A stretch of DNA of 55,188 nt from an uncultured Ellagibacter sp. Lineage in GTDB: Bacteria; Actinomycetota; Coriobacteriia; Coriobacteriales; Eggerthellaceae. Under the pieces are notes generated by a model, which did not search any database, was not told where the DNA came from, and saw nothing but the letters and a program-made list of their open reading frames with translations. The DNA lies in assembly GCF_934617235.1 (NCBI RefSeq), contig NZ_CAKTTZ010000011.1, positions 1 through 55,188 of the forward strand, written 5' to 3'. Shown here one piece after another: positions 41,648-50,657 of the stretch (position 1 is the stretch's first letter; every line of letters begins with the position of its first letter). The translations under genes were made by a program, and so were the position numbers.

Positions 41648-43240
41648 CTACTCGGCGTCGAGGTCGATCTCGTCCATGTTCAGGCGCGGGAACAGCGGGT
41701 CGCCCACAGTGACGGCGTTGCCAGCAGGCAGCTGGCCCCACTTGGTAGCCGCTTCGATGCCGGTGCAAGCGGCGATATCGCCCAGTCCAAGACGAGAGAA
41801 GACCTCGGCCGACGTGTTCGGCATGAACGGCGCCATGTAGAGCGCGATGATGCGGATCGCCTCGAGCGAATTGTAGATGACGGCAGCCAGGTCGCCCGCC
41901 GTCTCCTCTTTCTTCGCCAGGTTCCACGGGGCGCTTTCCTCCACGTAGAGGTTCACACGGCCCGCAAGCTCCTGCACCGCGGCGGCGGCACCGGTGAAGT
42001 CGACCTGCCCCAGGCACGCGTCGTACTTCGCGTAAAGCCCCTCGGCGATCGGCAGCATCGGGTTCGCCACGCGCACGGCAGCGTCGGCGGGAACCTCAGG
42101 AACCTTACCATCGAAGTACTTCTTCGTCATATTGAAAACGCGGCTGCACAGGTTTCCCCAGGTGTTCGCCAAATCGGCGTTGTACACCTGCACCATGCGC
42201 TCCATCGAGATGTTGCCGTCATGGCCGAACTGCACGTCGCTCATGAAGTAGTAGCGGTACGCGTCAACACCGAAGATCTTCACGAGGTCGGCGGGCTTCA
42301 TGCCGTTGCCCTTCGACTTCGACATCTTCTCGCCCTTGGTGAGCAGGAAGCCGTGGCCGAACACGGTGTGCGTGACGGGCAACCCCGCCGCCATGAGCAT
42401 TGCCGGCCAGATCACGCAGTGGAAGCGCGTGATGTCCTTGCCGACAAAGTGGTACTGCATGGGCCAACGGGCTTCGAACTCGCCTTCGCGGGACTCGTCG
42501 CCGTAACCGATGCCGGTGAGGTACGCGAGCAGCGCGTCGGCCCACACGTAGGCGACATGGCCCTCGTCAAACGGCATGGGCACGCCCCAATCGAACGTGG
42601 AACGGCTGATGGAGAGGTCCTTAAGCCCGCTCTTCACGAAGGAGACGATCTCGTTGCGACGGGTTTCCGGGCGGATGAAGTCGGGGTGCTCGTCGTAGAA
42701 CTTGAGCAGCGGCTCCTGGAACTCGGACAGCTTGAAAAACCAGTTCTCCTCGCCGCCTGCCTTCTGCACCGGGCGCTTGCAATCGGGGCAGACGAACTCG
42801 CCGTCCTCGTTCTTCTCGAGGTCGGACTCGGCGTAGTAGGTTTCCTCGTGCACGCAGTACCAGCCCTCGTAGCTGCCCTTATAGCAATAGCCCTTGTCGT
42901 AGAGGTCCTGCCAGAACTTCTGCACGGTGCGGGCATGGCGCGGCTCGGTCGTGCGCACGAAATCGGTGTAGGTGATGTCGAGAAGATCCCACACGTCGCG
43001 GAAAGCCGGCTCCATGGAGTCGCACCATTCCTGCGGCGTCATGCCCTTCGAGGCGGCCGTGTCGGCGACCTTCTGACCATGCTCGTCCATGCCGGTGACG
43101 AACGCCACGTCGTAGCCGTTCATGCGCTGGTAGCGCGCAACCGTGTCGGCCGCGACGGTGGTGTACGCCGTGCCCAGGTGGGGTGCGGCATTCACGTAAT
43201 AGATCGGTGTGGTGAACGAATAGGTTCCCTTTGACATCAT
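41648..43240 (-). CDS. metG: Methionyl-tRNA synthetase
   Basis: Class I synthetase, 530 aa, of the Bacillus-like single-chain type. N-terminal HIGH-like motif is APHLGTAY, then GMDEHGQK, a zinc knuckle with CPDCK, WPMQYHFVGKDITRFH, the KMSKSKGN loop, and the anticodon-binding helical domain with NTWGNLCSRV. No C-terminal tRBD extension is present. It heads the metG-tatD-flavoprotein-rsmA-veg run. Either ATG at 43240 or 43237 could start it. Confidence 0.97.
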   Translation of the reverse strand: MMSKGTYSFTTPIYYVNAAPHLGTAYTTVAADTVARYQRMNGYDVAFVTGMDEHGQKVADTAASKGMTPQEWCDSMEPAFRDVWDLLDITYTDFVRTTEPRHARTVQKFWQDLYDKGYCYKGSYEGWYCVHEETYYAESDLEKNEDGEFVCPDCKRPVQKAGGEENWFFKLSEFQEPLLKFYDEHPDFIRPETRRNEIVSFVKSGLKDLSISRSTFDWGVPMPFDEGHVAYVWADALLAYLTGIGYGDESREGEFEARWPMQYHFVGKDITRFHCVIWPAMLMAAGLPVTHTVFGHGFLLTKGEKMSKSKGNGMKPADLVKIFGVDAYRYYFMSDVQFGHDGNISMERMVQVYNADLANTWGNLCSRVFNMTKKYFDGKVPEVPADAAVRVANPMLPIAEGLYAKYDACLGQVDFTGAAAAVQELAGRVNLYVEESAPWNLAKKEETAGDLAAVIYNSLEAIRIIALYMAPFMPNTSAEVFSRLGLGDIAACTGIEAATKWGQLPAGNAVTVGDPLFPRLNMDEIDLDAE

Positions 43241-43366
43241 GTGTTCCTTTGCATCGTGGCAGGTCAGGCGAATGATGCCCTCATGCCGAATTCATACCGC
43301 CCGCGCGTTCCAAAACGCCTTGCGGGCAAGCAGACATTTTAACACGCGCAAAGGAGCGCACAGGAA

Positions 43367-43399
43367 GTTACCCGTAGAACTTCACGTCAGGGAAGGGAG
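43367..43399. repeat. Copy of the nadE 3'-end sequence
   Basis: Thirty-three bases match the last codons, stop and flank of nadE (53959-53991) with two mismatches. A purine tract and then gtcctgcc follow, as at 53403-53475. It stands in front of a long-inverted-repeat element. Confidence 0.7.
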
Positions 43400-43418
43400 A
43401 AGAAAAGAGAGAGGGGGT

Positions 43419-43607
43419 CCTGCCAGAAATCGGGCAGTTTTCATCATCACGAGAAGGAACCTCGGAAAGAAGATAAGGGTCGCCTATCAACCGCAAGACG
43501 ATGACCTGGCATTATGCCCACACGCCGATTGCGGCTACTCGTCCCAAAGAACGGTTATCGCTCTCTAGATGCCTTCCTTTGATGAAAACCACCCGATTTC
43601 TGGCAGG
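43419..43607. repeat. 189-bp element with 28-bp terminal inverted repeats
   Basis: Arms 43419-43446 and 43580-43607 (cctgccagaaatcggg... and ...cccgatttctggcagg) are complementary at 26 of 28 positions. No coding frame of note lies inside. The 43241-43857 gap also holds a weaker repeat (ggggcg...cgcccc, about 43609-43663). Confidence 0.8.
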
Positions 43608-43857
43608 TTGGGGCGCTTTCCCGGACAAAACGCGACACCGAAGCGCTCTACGCCCCTTCCCGCCAGCAAAAACGAAAACGACGCAAAGCGCATCGGAGCA
43701 TGCGCCATGGGACCTCGCCTCGGGTAACCGCCCAGGTAACACCATCGCCGATATGTCACCCCGCGTTTAACATGCCCCGCCTTTCGGTAGATGCACCCGC
43801 AGCGAGACCCCTGTAGAGTTGTTGGGAGGAGAACGGACCCAAGCAAAGGAGGCATTC

Positions 43858-44385
43858 ATGCTGGAAAGAGGACAAAAAGTGGCGATCAACTACGCAGGAT
43901 GGTTGGAAGACGGCACGGAATTTGTGAACACCTGGCTGGTACCCGACAGCGTCACCGTCACTATCGGAGCAAGCGGGCTCCTTCCAGCCTTCGAAGAACA
44001 GCTCTTGACGATGGAAAACGGCACGCGCCGCACCTTCTCCATCCCCTGCGAGAAGGCTTACGGAACCTACGACCCCACAGGGGTTATCCCCGTCGCAGCC
44101 GATACGTTTCCCCATGCGAACGAGCTGCCAATTGGACAATATATCGAGTTTTCCATACCTGGCGGCAAGGCGCGCGCGAAAGTCCTCGCCATCGAAGGCG
44201 GACAGGTTCTCTTCGATACGAACCACGAGCTTGCGGGACACGACTTATCCTTCGAAGTGGAACTCGTCGACGACGGCACGACCACGGCGCTCGAAGCCGA
44301 AGGCAGCTCAACCGGCTGCGGATGCAATCGCCTGCGCGAATCCCTTGGAAAATGCGACTGCGATCACGAGCACGCACATCACTGA
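43858..44385 (+). CDS. slyD: SlyD-like FKBP-type peptidyl-prolyl isomerase
   Basis: Cytoplasmic prolyl isomerase/chaperone, 175 aa. FKBP strands are interrupted by an insert-in-flap domain; typical blocks are VAINYAGWLEDGTEF, GLLPAFEEQLLTME, NHELAGHDLSFEVELV. The tail CGCNRL...CDCDHEHAHH is the metal-binding Cys/His-rich end of SlyD, known for Ni handling. ATG 43858 has a perfect aaaggagg. The first FKBP half is divergent. It is upstream of, and probably separate from, module 2. Confidence 0.88.
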   Translation: MLERGQKVAINYAGWLEDGTEFVNTWLVPDSVTVTIGASGLLPAFEEQLLTMENGTRRTFSIPCEKAYGTYDPTGVIPVAADTFPHANELPIGQYIEFSIPGGKARAKVLAIEGGQVLFDTNHELAGHDLSFEVELVDDGTTTALEAEGSSTGCGCNRLRESLGKCDCDHEHAHH

Positions 44386-44448
44386 AACCCGATACAATGG
44401 AATAGCACGCAATTCGCGGAACGCGCACGCCAATAGCCAGGGGGAGCA

Positions 44449-45009
44449 ATGGGGGCAAGGGAAGCTTTTGAGAGGTGCTTTAGAGAACTCGTGATGGAGA
44501 TGCCGTATTCTAAGATCACGGTCACAGAGATTTGCCGCAAGGCACATCTTTCCAGGAAGACGTTCTACGACAACTTCCAGGACAAAGAAGATATTCTCCA
44601 GGCCATCTTCGAAGATGACGTCGTAAAACCCATCCACACGATGAACACGCTGCTCTCCACAAGGCAGTCGCGCGACCTGCAGGGAATCTACATGCAAAAC
44701 GTTTACGTCCCCATCTACGAAGACAAGGAATTCTACCAGAAGCTCATCCGCCCAATGAAGGGGGTTGACGACACTTTCATCCGCGTCGTCACGCACTCCC
44801 TCGAGCGCCTCAATCTTGAAATCATGAGCGATTCAGATATTTCAAGCGGCATCGAGCGTGAATACATAGCCTATTATTTCGCATCGTCCCAAGCGATGTT
44901 CATGCAGAAGTGGATCTTCGACGGGATGCTCTTCACACCGCAGGAACTGGGAACCCTGTACGAGAAGATGACAGGTTTCTACTGGCTCGACAATTCGAAA
45001 GACGTCTAG
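44449..45009 (+). CDS. TetR/AcrR family regulator of catabolic module 2
   Basis: A 186-aa regulator: HTH in the first 50 residues (MPYSKITVTEICRKAHLSRK, TFYDNFQDKEDIL), then an all-helical ligand domain of the DhaS/TetR_C_8 type. The ATG follows agggggagca. It is separated from the large-subunit gene by a strong terminator but lies on the same strand, so it most likely controls the module. No clear operator palindrome could be fixed in 45115-45216; gggc-N6-gcccg (45150-45166) is a candidate. Confidence 0.85.
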   Translation: MGAREAFERCFRELVMEMPYSKITVTEICRKAHLSRKTFYDNFQDKEDILQAIFEDDVVKPIHTMNTLLSTRQSRDLQGIYMQNVYVPIYEDKEFYQKLIRPMKGVDDTFIRVVTHSLERLNLEIMSDSDISSGIEREYIAYYFASSQAMFMQKWIFDGMLFTPQELGTLYEKMTGFYWLDNSKDV

Positions 45010-45081
45010 CTCCTTAACACATTCGAGATTGTGCAACCCTTTCCCTCTCGAAACCCTCGCTTTGCCTGTCAAAGCATTGGA

Positions 45082-45114
45082 AGAGCCGCAATTTCATCAA
45101 TTGCGGCTCTTTTT
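45082..45114 (+). terminator. Terminator after the TetR gene
   Basis: A 12-bp perfect stem agagccgcaatt/aattgcggctct with a 5-nt loop is followed by tttttg. It isolates the regulator transcript from the downstream enzyme genes, which therefore need their own promoter in 45115-45216. Confidence 0.9.
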
Positions 45115-45216
45115 GCGCGCCTTGTAACCTGAATCCAGGGGATGACGGGCCTAGTAAGCCCGCCTGAGAACCCAAGGGCAGAACGGCCCAAACAGGTGAG
45201 AGAGGAAGGAGCGAGG

Positions 45217-47904
45217 ATGAGCGAGAAGGAAGTCTACACCACAACGGTGCAGAGCATCGCGAGCGGCGGCACGGGCGGTGAGCCCACCGCAGTCGACAGC
45301 AAAGACGGGAAGATTGTTCGAATCCGCCCCCTGCACATCGATGAGAAGTATACTCACGAGGAACTTGCCGACTCCATGTGGGAGCTCGACGTCGACGGCA
45401 AGAAATTCCGCCCCGAGTACAAGGCAGCCCCCAACTACATGGCGCTCGCCTACAAGGAGCGCGTCTATTCCAAGAACCGCGTGATGAAACCGCTCAAGCG
45501 CGTCGACTGGGAGCCAGGCGGCGACCCTGCGACCATGAACGCGGCCAACCGTGGTAAATCGAAGTTCGTCGAGATTTCTTGGGACGAAGCGCTCGATATC
45601 ATGGAATCCGAAATCAAGCGCGTCATCGACCAGTACGGTCCCTACAGTGTGCTCTGCATCGGCGAAGACGGCCATCGCGAGTCGAAGGACCTGCACGCGG
45701 GCGGCGGCATGCACATGACCGCCATGAACCTTTTGGGCGGTTACACTCGCGAGACGCGCACGCCCGACTCCGTCGAGGGCTGGTACTGGGGCGCCAAGCA
45801 TTTCTGGGGTGCCGGCTTCAACCGCGGCGGCGGCATGATCGCGCCCCCGCAGAACGGCTACAGCAACTACAACGTCGTCAAGGACGTCAGCGAGAACGCT
45901 GATTTGCTCGTCTTCGACGCAGGCGACTGGGAGCTCACGCAGAACTATGCGTCCATGTTCTTCTCCCGCCTGCTGAAGTACTGGGAAGAGCTCGGCAAGG
46001 AATTCGTGTCCGTCGACCCGTTCTGCAACTACACGGCCGTTTGCCACAAGACCTTCAAGTGGATCCCCATCCTGCCGAACACCGACGCCGCACTCGACTT
46101 CGGCGCGATGTACGTCATGATCACCGAGGGCATCTACGACAAGGAATACATCGACACGCACTCCATCGGCTTCGACAAGGTCGTCGACTACGTCCTCGGC
46201 AAAGAAGACGGCATTCCGAAGACCCCCGAATGGGCGAGCGAGCGCTGCGGCATCCCCCCGCACACCATCAAGGCCTATGCGCGCAACCTGTGCAAGAAGC
46301 GCGCGTCGCACGTGCACTACAGCTCCGGCTCCATCAAGACCCCCTATTCCCATGAACCGGGCCGCACGCAGGCGTATCTGCTCGCCATGCAGGGCATGGG
46401 CAAGCCCGGCGTCCAGCAGCTGCACCTCGAGGCCACCCTGGTCGCCAAGGAGAAGCTGGCCGAATCCTCCACCCGCCCGTTCTCCCTGCTGAACCACTGC
46501 CGCATGTTCTACCCCTCCGCGCAGAGCCTGCCCCGCACCGCCATCGCCGAGGCCATCCGCAACGGCCATGTTGAATGGTATGGCAGCCCCTGCATCGTCT
46601 ACGTGCCAACCGACGAGCAGTTCAAGAAGTTCACCTACCCCGGCGACCCCAAGATGGGCCTCATGATGGCTCAGGCCATGGCGCAGCGCGCGGGTCTGCC
46701 CGTTCCCACCGAGGAACCGCGCATCAACCCTGTGCACATGCTCTGGTCCGAGAAACCCTGCAACATGAACTGCTGGAACGGCGGCTTCGAGTTCCAGGAC
46801 GCCATCCGCAGCAACGAGGTGGAGTTCTTCGTCACCAACCATCAGTGGATGGAGAACGACTCGCTCTTCGCTGACCTGGTGCTTCCCGTCACCACGTGCC
46901 TCGAAGACGATGACACTATGGGCGCATCGATGACCGTCGGCATGCGTTGGGCCGGCTACACCCCGCACGCATGCGACCGCGTAGGCGTCTCCAAGTCTGA
47001 CTGGGAAATCGCCCTCGAAGTGCTCGACCGCTTCGGCAAGCGCGAAGAGCTCGACCTCGGCATGACCACCGATCAGTGGCTCGAGTACGGCTTCACCAAT
47101 TCCCACCTCGCCACCGAGATCGATTGGGACACCCTCGTCGAAAAGGGCCTCTACTATCCCAAGCTCGAGGAGAACTGGCGCGACGAGCTGCCTGGCATGC
47201 GCGGCTTCTACGAGGACCCGGAGAACTTCCCGCTCGACACGCCCTCCGGCAAGCTCGAGTTCTACTCCCAGGCACTCGCAGACAACTTCCCCGACGACAA
47301 GGAGCGTCAGCCCATCGCCAAGTGGATCACGGGCGGCCCGGCCGAGGAAGGCTGGACGCACGACGAGTCGCTCTGGGGCGAGCGCTGCAAGAAATACCCG
47401 CTGCTCGTCACGGCGAACCCCGCGCGTTTCCGCGTGCACGTCCAGGGCGACGACATCGCCTGGTACCGCGAAATCGAGACGACCAAGGTGAAGGGTTCCG
47501 ACGGCTATCTGTACGAGCCCGTCTGGATGGCCCCCGAGGACGCCGAGGCCCGCGGCATCAAGAGCGGCGATATCGTCAAGGTCTACAACGAGCGCGGCAT
47601 CATCCTCACAGGCGCCCGCGTCTCCCAGCGCATCGCGCCAGGCTCGGTGGTCGTAGCTAAGGGTTCGCGCGTCGACCCGATCGCCCCGCACATCGACCGC
47701 GGCGGCGCCATCAACCTGATCAGCCCCGAAGCAACCGTATCCAAGAACTGCAAGGGCTTCGCGGTCACCGGCTACCTGATCGAAGCTGAGAAGCTGACCC
47801 AGGAAGAATACGACAGCTGGAAGAAGGACTACCCCGAGGCATTCGACCGTGCCTACGACGCTGGTCAGGGCATCACCCGCGATGCCTGGGTCGTCGAGGC
47901 GTAG
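45217..47904 (+). CDS. Molybdopterin large subunit, pyrogallol transhydroxylase / catechol dehydroxylase type (module 2)
   Basis: Cytoplasmic bis-MGD enzyme, 895 aa, paralogous to the module 1 large subunit. No Tat signal or N-terminal Fe-S Cys motif. RTPDSVEGWYWGAKHFWG (about 181-198) keeps the Asp-Ser pair but has Val where module 1 and, as I recall, Pelobacter transhydroxylase have Trp; DGH is at 151-153. C-terminal MGD-binding segments are TANPARFRVH and VWMAPEDAEARGIKSGD. The ATG follows aaggagcgagg. A different substrate from module 1 is likely, given the pocket change and the distinct neighbours. Confidence 0.9.
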   Translation: MSEKEVYTTTVQSIASGGTGGEPTAVDSKDGKIVRIRPLHIDEKYTHEELADSMWELDVDGKKFRPEYKAAPNYMALAYKERVYSKNRVMKPLKRVDWEPGGDPATMNAANRGKSKFVEISWDEALDIMESEIKRVIDQYGPYSVLCIGEDGHRESKDLHAGGGMHMTAMNLLGGYTRETRTPDSVEGWYWGAKHFWGAGFNRGGGMIAPPQNGYSNYNVVKDVSENADLLVFDAGDWELTQNYASMFFSRLLKYWEELGKEFVSVDPFCNYTAVCHKTFKWIPILPNTDAALDFGAMYVMITEGIYDKEYIDTHSIGFDKVVDYVLGKEDGIPKTPEWASERCGIPPHTIKAYARNLCKKRASHVHYSSGSIKTPYSHEPGRTQAYLLAMQGMGKPGVQQLHLEATLVAKEKLAESSTRPFSLLNHCRMFYPSAQSLPRTAIAEAIRNGHVEWYGSPCIVYVPTDEQFKKFTYPGDPKMGLMMAQAMAQRAGLPVPTEEPRINPVHMLWSEKPCNMNCWNGGFEFQDAIRSNEVEFFVTNHQWMENDSLFADLVLPVTTCLEDDDTMGASMTVGMRWAGYTPHACDRVGVSKSDWEIALEVLDRFGKREELDLGMTTDQWLEYGFTNSHLATEIDWDTLVEKGLYYPKLEENWRDELPGMRGFYEDPENFPLDTPSGKLEFYSQALADNFPDDKERQPIAKWITGGPAEEGWTHDESLWGERCKKYPLLVTANPARFRVHVQGDDIAWYREIETTKVKGSDGYLYEPVWMAPEDAEARGIKSGDIVKVYNERGIILTGARVSQRIAPGSVVVAKGSRVDPIAPHIDRGGAINLISPEATVSKNCKGFAVTGYLIEAEKLTQEEYDSWKKDYPEAFDRAYDAGQGITRDAWVVEA

Positions 47905-47921
47905 GAAGGAAGGACAACAAG

Positions 47922-48722
47922 ATGAAAGGCTTCGTGATTCACGCCGAAAAATGCATGGGCTGCCACGCCTGCCAGATCGGCTGCAAGGACGAGCATTGCG
48001 GAAACTGCTGGATGCCGTACACCCAGGAACAACCGGAATCCGGCCAGTTCTGGATGAAGGTCGACCAGAAAGAGCGCGGCCAGCGCCCCCAGGTCAAAGT
48101 GAGCTACATTCCCGTGCCTTGCCAGCACTGCGAAAACGCTCCCTGCATCGCTGCGGGCAAGGACGGCGCCGTTTATCGCCGCGACGATGGCCTCGTGATC
48201 ATCGACCCCGTTAAGTCCAAGGGTCAAAAGCAAATCGTCAAGTCCTGCCCCTATGGCAAGATCTTCTGGAACGAAGAGCTCGACATTCCGCAGAAGTGCA
48301 CGGGATGCGCTCATATCCTCGACGGCGACGAGCCGCTCAAGGTCCCGCGCTGCATGGACAACTGCCCGGTGCATGTCATCGAATTCGGCGAGCTCGACGA
48401 GCTTGACCTCGAAGGTGCGGAAGTCCTGCATCCGGAATACGGCACCAAGCCGCACGTGTACTACACAGGCCTGCCGAAGCGCTTCATCGCAGGCACGGTG
48501 TTCACGCCCGAAGACGAGGAAATCGTCGAAGGCGCAACAGTCACCGTCACCAACGGGACCGACACCTACACCGACACCACCAACAGCTGGGGCGACTTCT
48601 GGGTTGACGAGCTGGCAGAAGACGAGTGGACGGTTACCATCGAGGGCGCCGGCAAAGAAAAGACCCTGAAGGTGAGCACGGTCGAGGAAGACCGCGGCTT
48701 GGGCGACATCGCACTGGTGTAG
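47922..48722 (+). CDS. [4Fe-4S] small subunit of the module 2 enzyme
   Basis: A 266-aa partner, 17 bases after the large subunit. Cluster motifs: CMGCHACQIGCKDEHC, CQHCENAPC, SCPYG, CTGCAHIL with CMDNCP. The C-terminal 75 residues (IVEGATVTVTNGTDTYTDTT, NSWGDFWVDEL) form a Cna-B-like beta domain as in the Pelobacter small subunit. Cytoplasmic. It should pass electrons to or structurally complete the Mo subunit. Confidence 0.9.
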   Translation: MKGFVIHAEKCMGCHACQIGCKDEHCGNCWMPYTQEQPESGQFWMKVDQKERGQRPQVKVSYIPVPCQHCENAPCIAAGKDGAVYRRDDGLVIIDPVKSKGQKQIVKSCPYGKIFWNEELDIPQKCTGCAHILDGDEPLKVPRCMDNCPVHVIEFGELDELDLEGAEVLHPEYGTKPHVYYTGLPKRFIAGTVFTPEDEEIVEGATVTVTNGTDTYTDTTNSWGDFWVDELAEDEWTVTIEGAGKEKTLKVSTVEEDRGLGDIALV

Positions 48723-48724
48723 CA

Positions 48725-49015
48725 ATGGCAGTCGAGCGCACGACAAGCACCGAGCAGCCGCCCGTAGGCGAAACCGACTCCCGACAGGGCTGGGTGCGCA
48801 TCGTGCGCGTCGACTACGAAAAAAACGAGCTCTACGACGAGACTGGCCGCGGTTACTACGAACTGCCTGGAAGCCTTTGGACGGAGTTCGGCCCGGTGCA
48901 TGGGGGAAGCATCCGCTATTGGGGAAGCGGATCTCATGCAGGACACATCAACCTGCTGCCCGCCTTGATTTTCTCGGACGGGCAGTGGGTGAGCCTCATC
49001 GGCAAGAGCATCTAA
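48725..49015 (+). CDS. Unknown 96-aa protein of module 2
   Basis: Starts two bases after the small-subunit stop, so it is likely translationally coupled. N-terminal 20 residues are polar; the rest (QGWVRIVRVDYEKNELYDET, GRGYYELPGSLWTEF, INLLPALIFSDGQWVSLIGK) reads as a small beta-rich domain. No cysteines, signal peptide or membrane helix. Possible roles include a third subunit, a Mo-enzyme maturation factor or a substrate-binding accessory; none can be shown. Confidence 0.65.
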   Translation: MAVERTTSTEQPPVGETDSRQGWVRIVRVDYEKNELYDETGRGYYELPGSLWTEFGPVHGGSIRYWGSGSHAGHINLLPALIFSDGQWVSLIGKSI

Positions 49016-49130
49016 AAGACTTCGGGCTTCATCTGTTTTCGCACATTCTCTGTTTTCTAGCAAAGCTTCATCCATTAATTATGCAGGCGAGATGACCTTT
49101 TCAGGCAACCTCGCCGAAAGGGAGCAAGAG

Positions 49131-49661
49131 ATGAAAGATTTACTCGGAAAGTACGGAATCAAGCAAATCGGCTTTTACGTCGAAAATCTGGAAAAGGCCG
49201 CCGAGATGTTCAGCAAGCTAATCGGCGCCGGTCCATTCGTCGACTTGGGCGTGTCCGAACCAGCCTCGCTTAAGTACCACGGCAAGGACTCCGGCATGCG
49301 CAGCCGCTGCGCGCTGGGCCACATCAAAGACGTGCAAATCGAGCTCATCGAGGTTGTCACAGACGAACCCGACGTGTACAAGGATAACGGCTTCGGCGTG
49401 CACCACCTCTGCATTTGGTCAGACGACGTTGACGCGGTGGCCGAAGAATTCAAGGCCGCAGGTGTTGAAGTTGCCATGGAAATGGTTTCCGGCCAGGGGC
49501 TTAAGGTCGTGTACATGGACGCACGCGACCAGCTGGGCTGCTTTATCGAGTGCAACGCGCCGATCGAGCAGCTCTGGCAAGGCGTAAAGGCCCTCCACGA
49601 GAACGCTCAGGAAGGCACGCCGGCGCTCATTCCCATGTCCGCGCTTATGGGAGGCAAGTAG
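49131..49661 (+). CDS. VOC (glyoxalase/bleomycin resistance) family protein, first copy
   Basis: A 176-aa protein with two beta-alpha-beta-beta-beta units. KQIGFYVENLEKAAEMFSKL opens the first; VHHLCIWSDDVDAVAEEFKA opens the second; the metal-ligand pattern is partial (the second module His pair VHH and Glu in FIECN). The layout resembles methylmalonyl-CoA epimerase-like VOC enzymes. ATG 49131 follows agggag; a longer frame begins at 49092. In this setting it may isomerise or cleave a product of the transhydroxylase-like enzyme. Confidence 0.82.
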   Translation: MKDLLGKYGIKQIGFYVENLEKAAEMFSKLIGAGPFVDLGVSEPASLKYHGKDSGMRSRCALGHIKDVQIELIEVVTDEPDVYKDNGFGVHHLCIWSDDVDAVAEEFKAAGVEVAMEMVSGQGLKVVYMDARDQLGCFIECNAPIEQLWQGVKALHENAQEGTPALIPMSALMGGK

Positions 49662-49704
49662 GGATCAAGGCTTTCCCAACAAAATCGAACAATGGTGGGT
49701 TTTG

Positions 49705-49737
49705 GGCCCGTCTGCATAAAGCGGGCGGGCCTTTGTG
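49705..49737 (+). terminator. Hairpin terminator between VOC and SDR genes
   Basis: An 11-bp stem (ggcccgtctgc/gcgggcgggcc, two G-U pairs) with 5-nt loop ataaa precedes tttgtg. It may reduce transcription into the SDR gene, which would then be expressed at a lower level. Confidence 0.5.
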
Positions 49738-49758
49738 CATACCGAAAAGAGAGGGGAA

Positions 49759-50532
49759 ATGATGGAGAGGGATTACTACGACCTGAGCGGACGCGTGGCG
49801 CTTGTCACTGGCGCGAGCTCGCACGGCATCGGCAATCAGAGCGCTAAGGTGCTTGCCGCGCACGGGGCCAAGGTGTTCTTGGTGGCCCGCCGCGAGGAGA
49901 AGCTCAAAGACGCCGTCGCCGAAATCGAAGCGGCCGGCGGCGAAGCATCGTATTTCGCGGGCGACGCCTCGAGCGAGGAAGTCTGCAAGGCGGCGGTCGA
50001 GAAGTGCGTCGCCGACTTCGGGCGCTTGGACATCATGGTCTTGGCTGCGGGGACCTCGGGCCTTTCCGAGCGCAGCATGGAAGATGCCTTCAACACGGAG
50101 AACTGGCGCAACATCATGGCCGTGAACCTGGACAGCATCTTCTTCATGGTGAAATACGGCTGGGAGGAGTGCTCCAAAAACGGCGTGGGCGCCATCATCC
50201 CGATCGGCTCGCTTGCTTCCTGGCATGCGGCCGGTTCCACCGCCTACACCGCCACGAAGGGCGCCGTCCGCGCGCTCACGCAGAAGTGGGGCAAGCTACT
50301 CGGTCCGAAGGGCGTGCGCGTGAACACGCTGTACCCGGGCTTCATCGACACCGACATGACCCATGGCGCCACCAAGATGGAGGCCTACATCAACTCCGTC
50401 ATCGGCAAGATTCCCCTGGGCCGCTACGGCAACGTCGACGACTGTGCCAACGGGGTGCTCTTCCTTGCAAGCGACGCCTCGAGCTTCATGAACGGGCAGC
50501 ACCTCGTCATCGACGGCGGTGAGCTCGCCTAG
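49759..50532 (+). CDS. Short-chain dehydrogenase/reductase (classical SDR)
   Basis: NAD(P)-dependent oxidoreductase, 257 aa. Cofactor motif TGASSHGIG, NAG-equivalent AAGTSG, catalytic Ser in IPIGSLAS, YTATK as the YxxxK pair, and the C-terminal IDGG. VARREEKL after strand beta-2 (Arg-Arg) suggests NADPH preference. ATG 49759 follows gagaggggaa. Phloroglucinol reductases are also SDRs, so ring reduction is a reasonable guess for its role; this is inference. Confidence 0.9.
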   Translation: MMERDYYDLSGRVALVTGASSHGIGNQSAKVLAAHGAKVFLVARREEKLKDAVAEIEAAGGEASYFAGDASSEEVCKAAVEKCVADFGRLDIMVLAAGTSGLSERSMEDAFNTENWRNIMAVNLDSIFFMVKYGWEECSKNGVGAIIPIGSLASWHAAGSTAYTATKGAVRALTQKWGKLLGPKGVRVNTLYPGFIDTDMTHGATKMEAYINSVIGKIPLGRYGNVDDCANGVLFLASDASSFMNGQHLVIDGGELA

Positions 50533-50544
50533 CGACAGCAAAAA

Positions 50545-50576
50545 GGCGGGACCCTGCCGCTAAACGAGGTCCCGCC
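50545..50576. terminator. Hairpin after the SDR gene
   Basis: A 9-bp perfect stem ggcgggacc/ggtcccgcc. On the plus strand no T-run follows; on the minus strand it is followed by ttttt, so it would be a good terminator in that direction although no leftward gene is seen. Confidence 0.45.
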
Positions 50577-50657
50577 CAGATAGCCTCATTCACAAGGCTT
50601 CCTGTACAGTAGCACACTCCGTGCGCAGTCGGGAGTCGTAAACTCCAAGGAGCGACA

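Noticed and set aside
45115..45216. Molybdenum-cofactor riboswitch before the module 2 large subunit
   Set aside because: Only about 100 nt follow the terminator and I see only a short gggc/gcccg hairpin, not the Moco RNA core.
45151..47691. An 846-aa open frame antisense to the module 2 large subunit
   Set aside because: Shadow frame from third-position GC bias; the plus-strand gene has full family motifs and a ribosome site.
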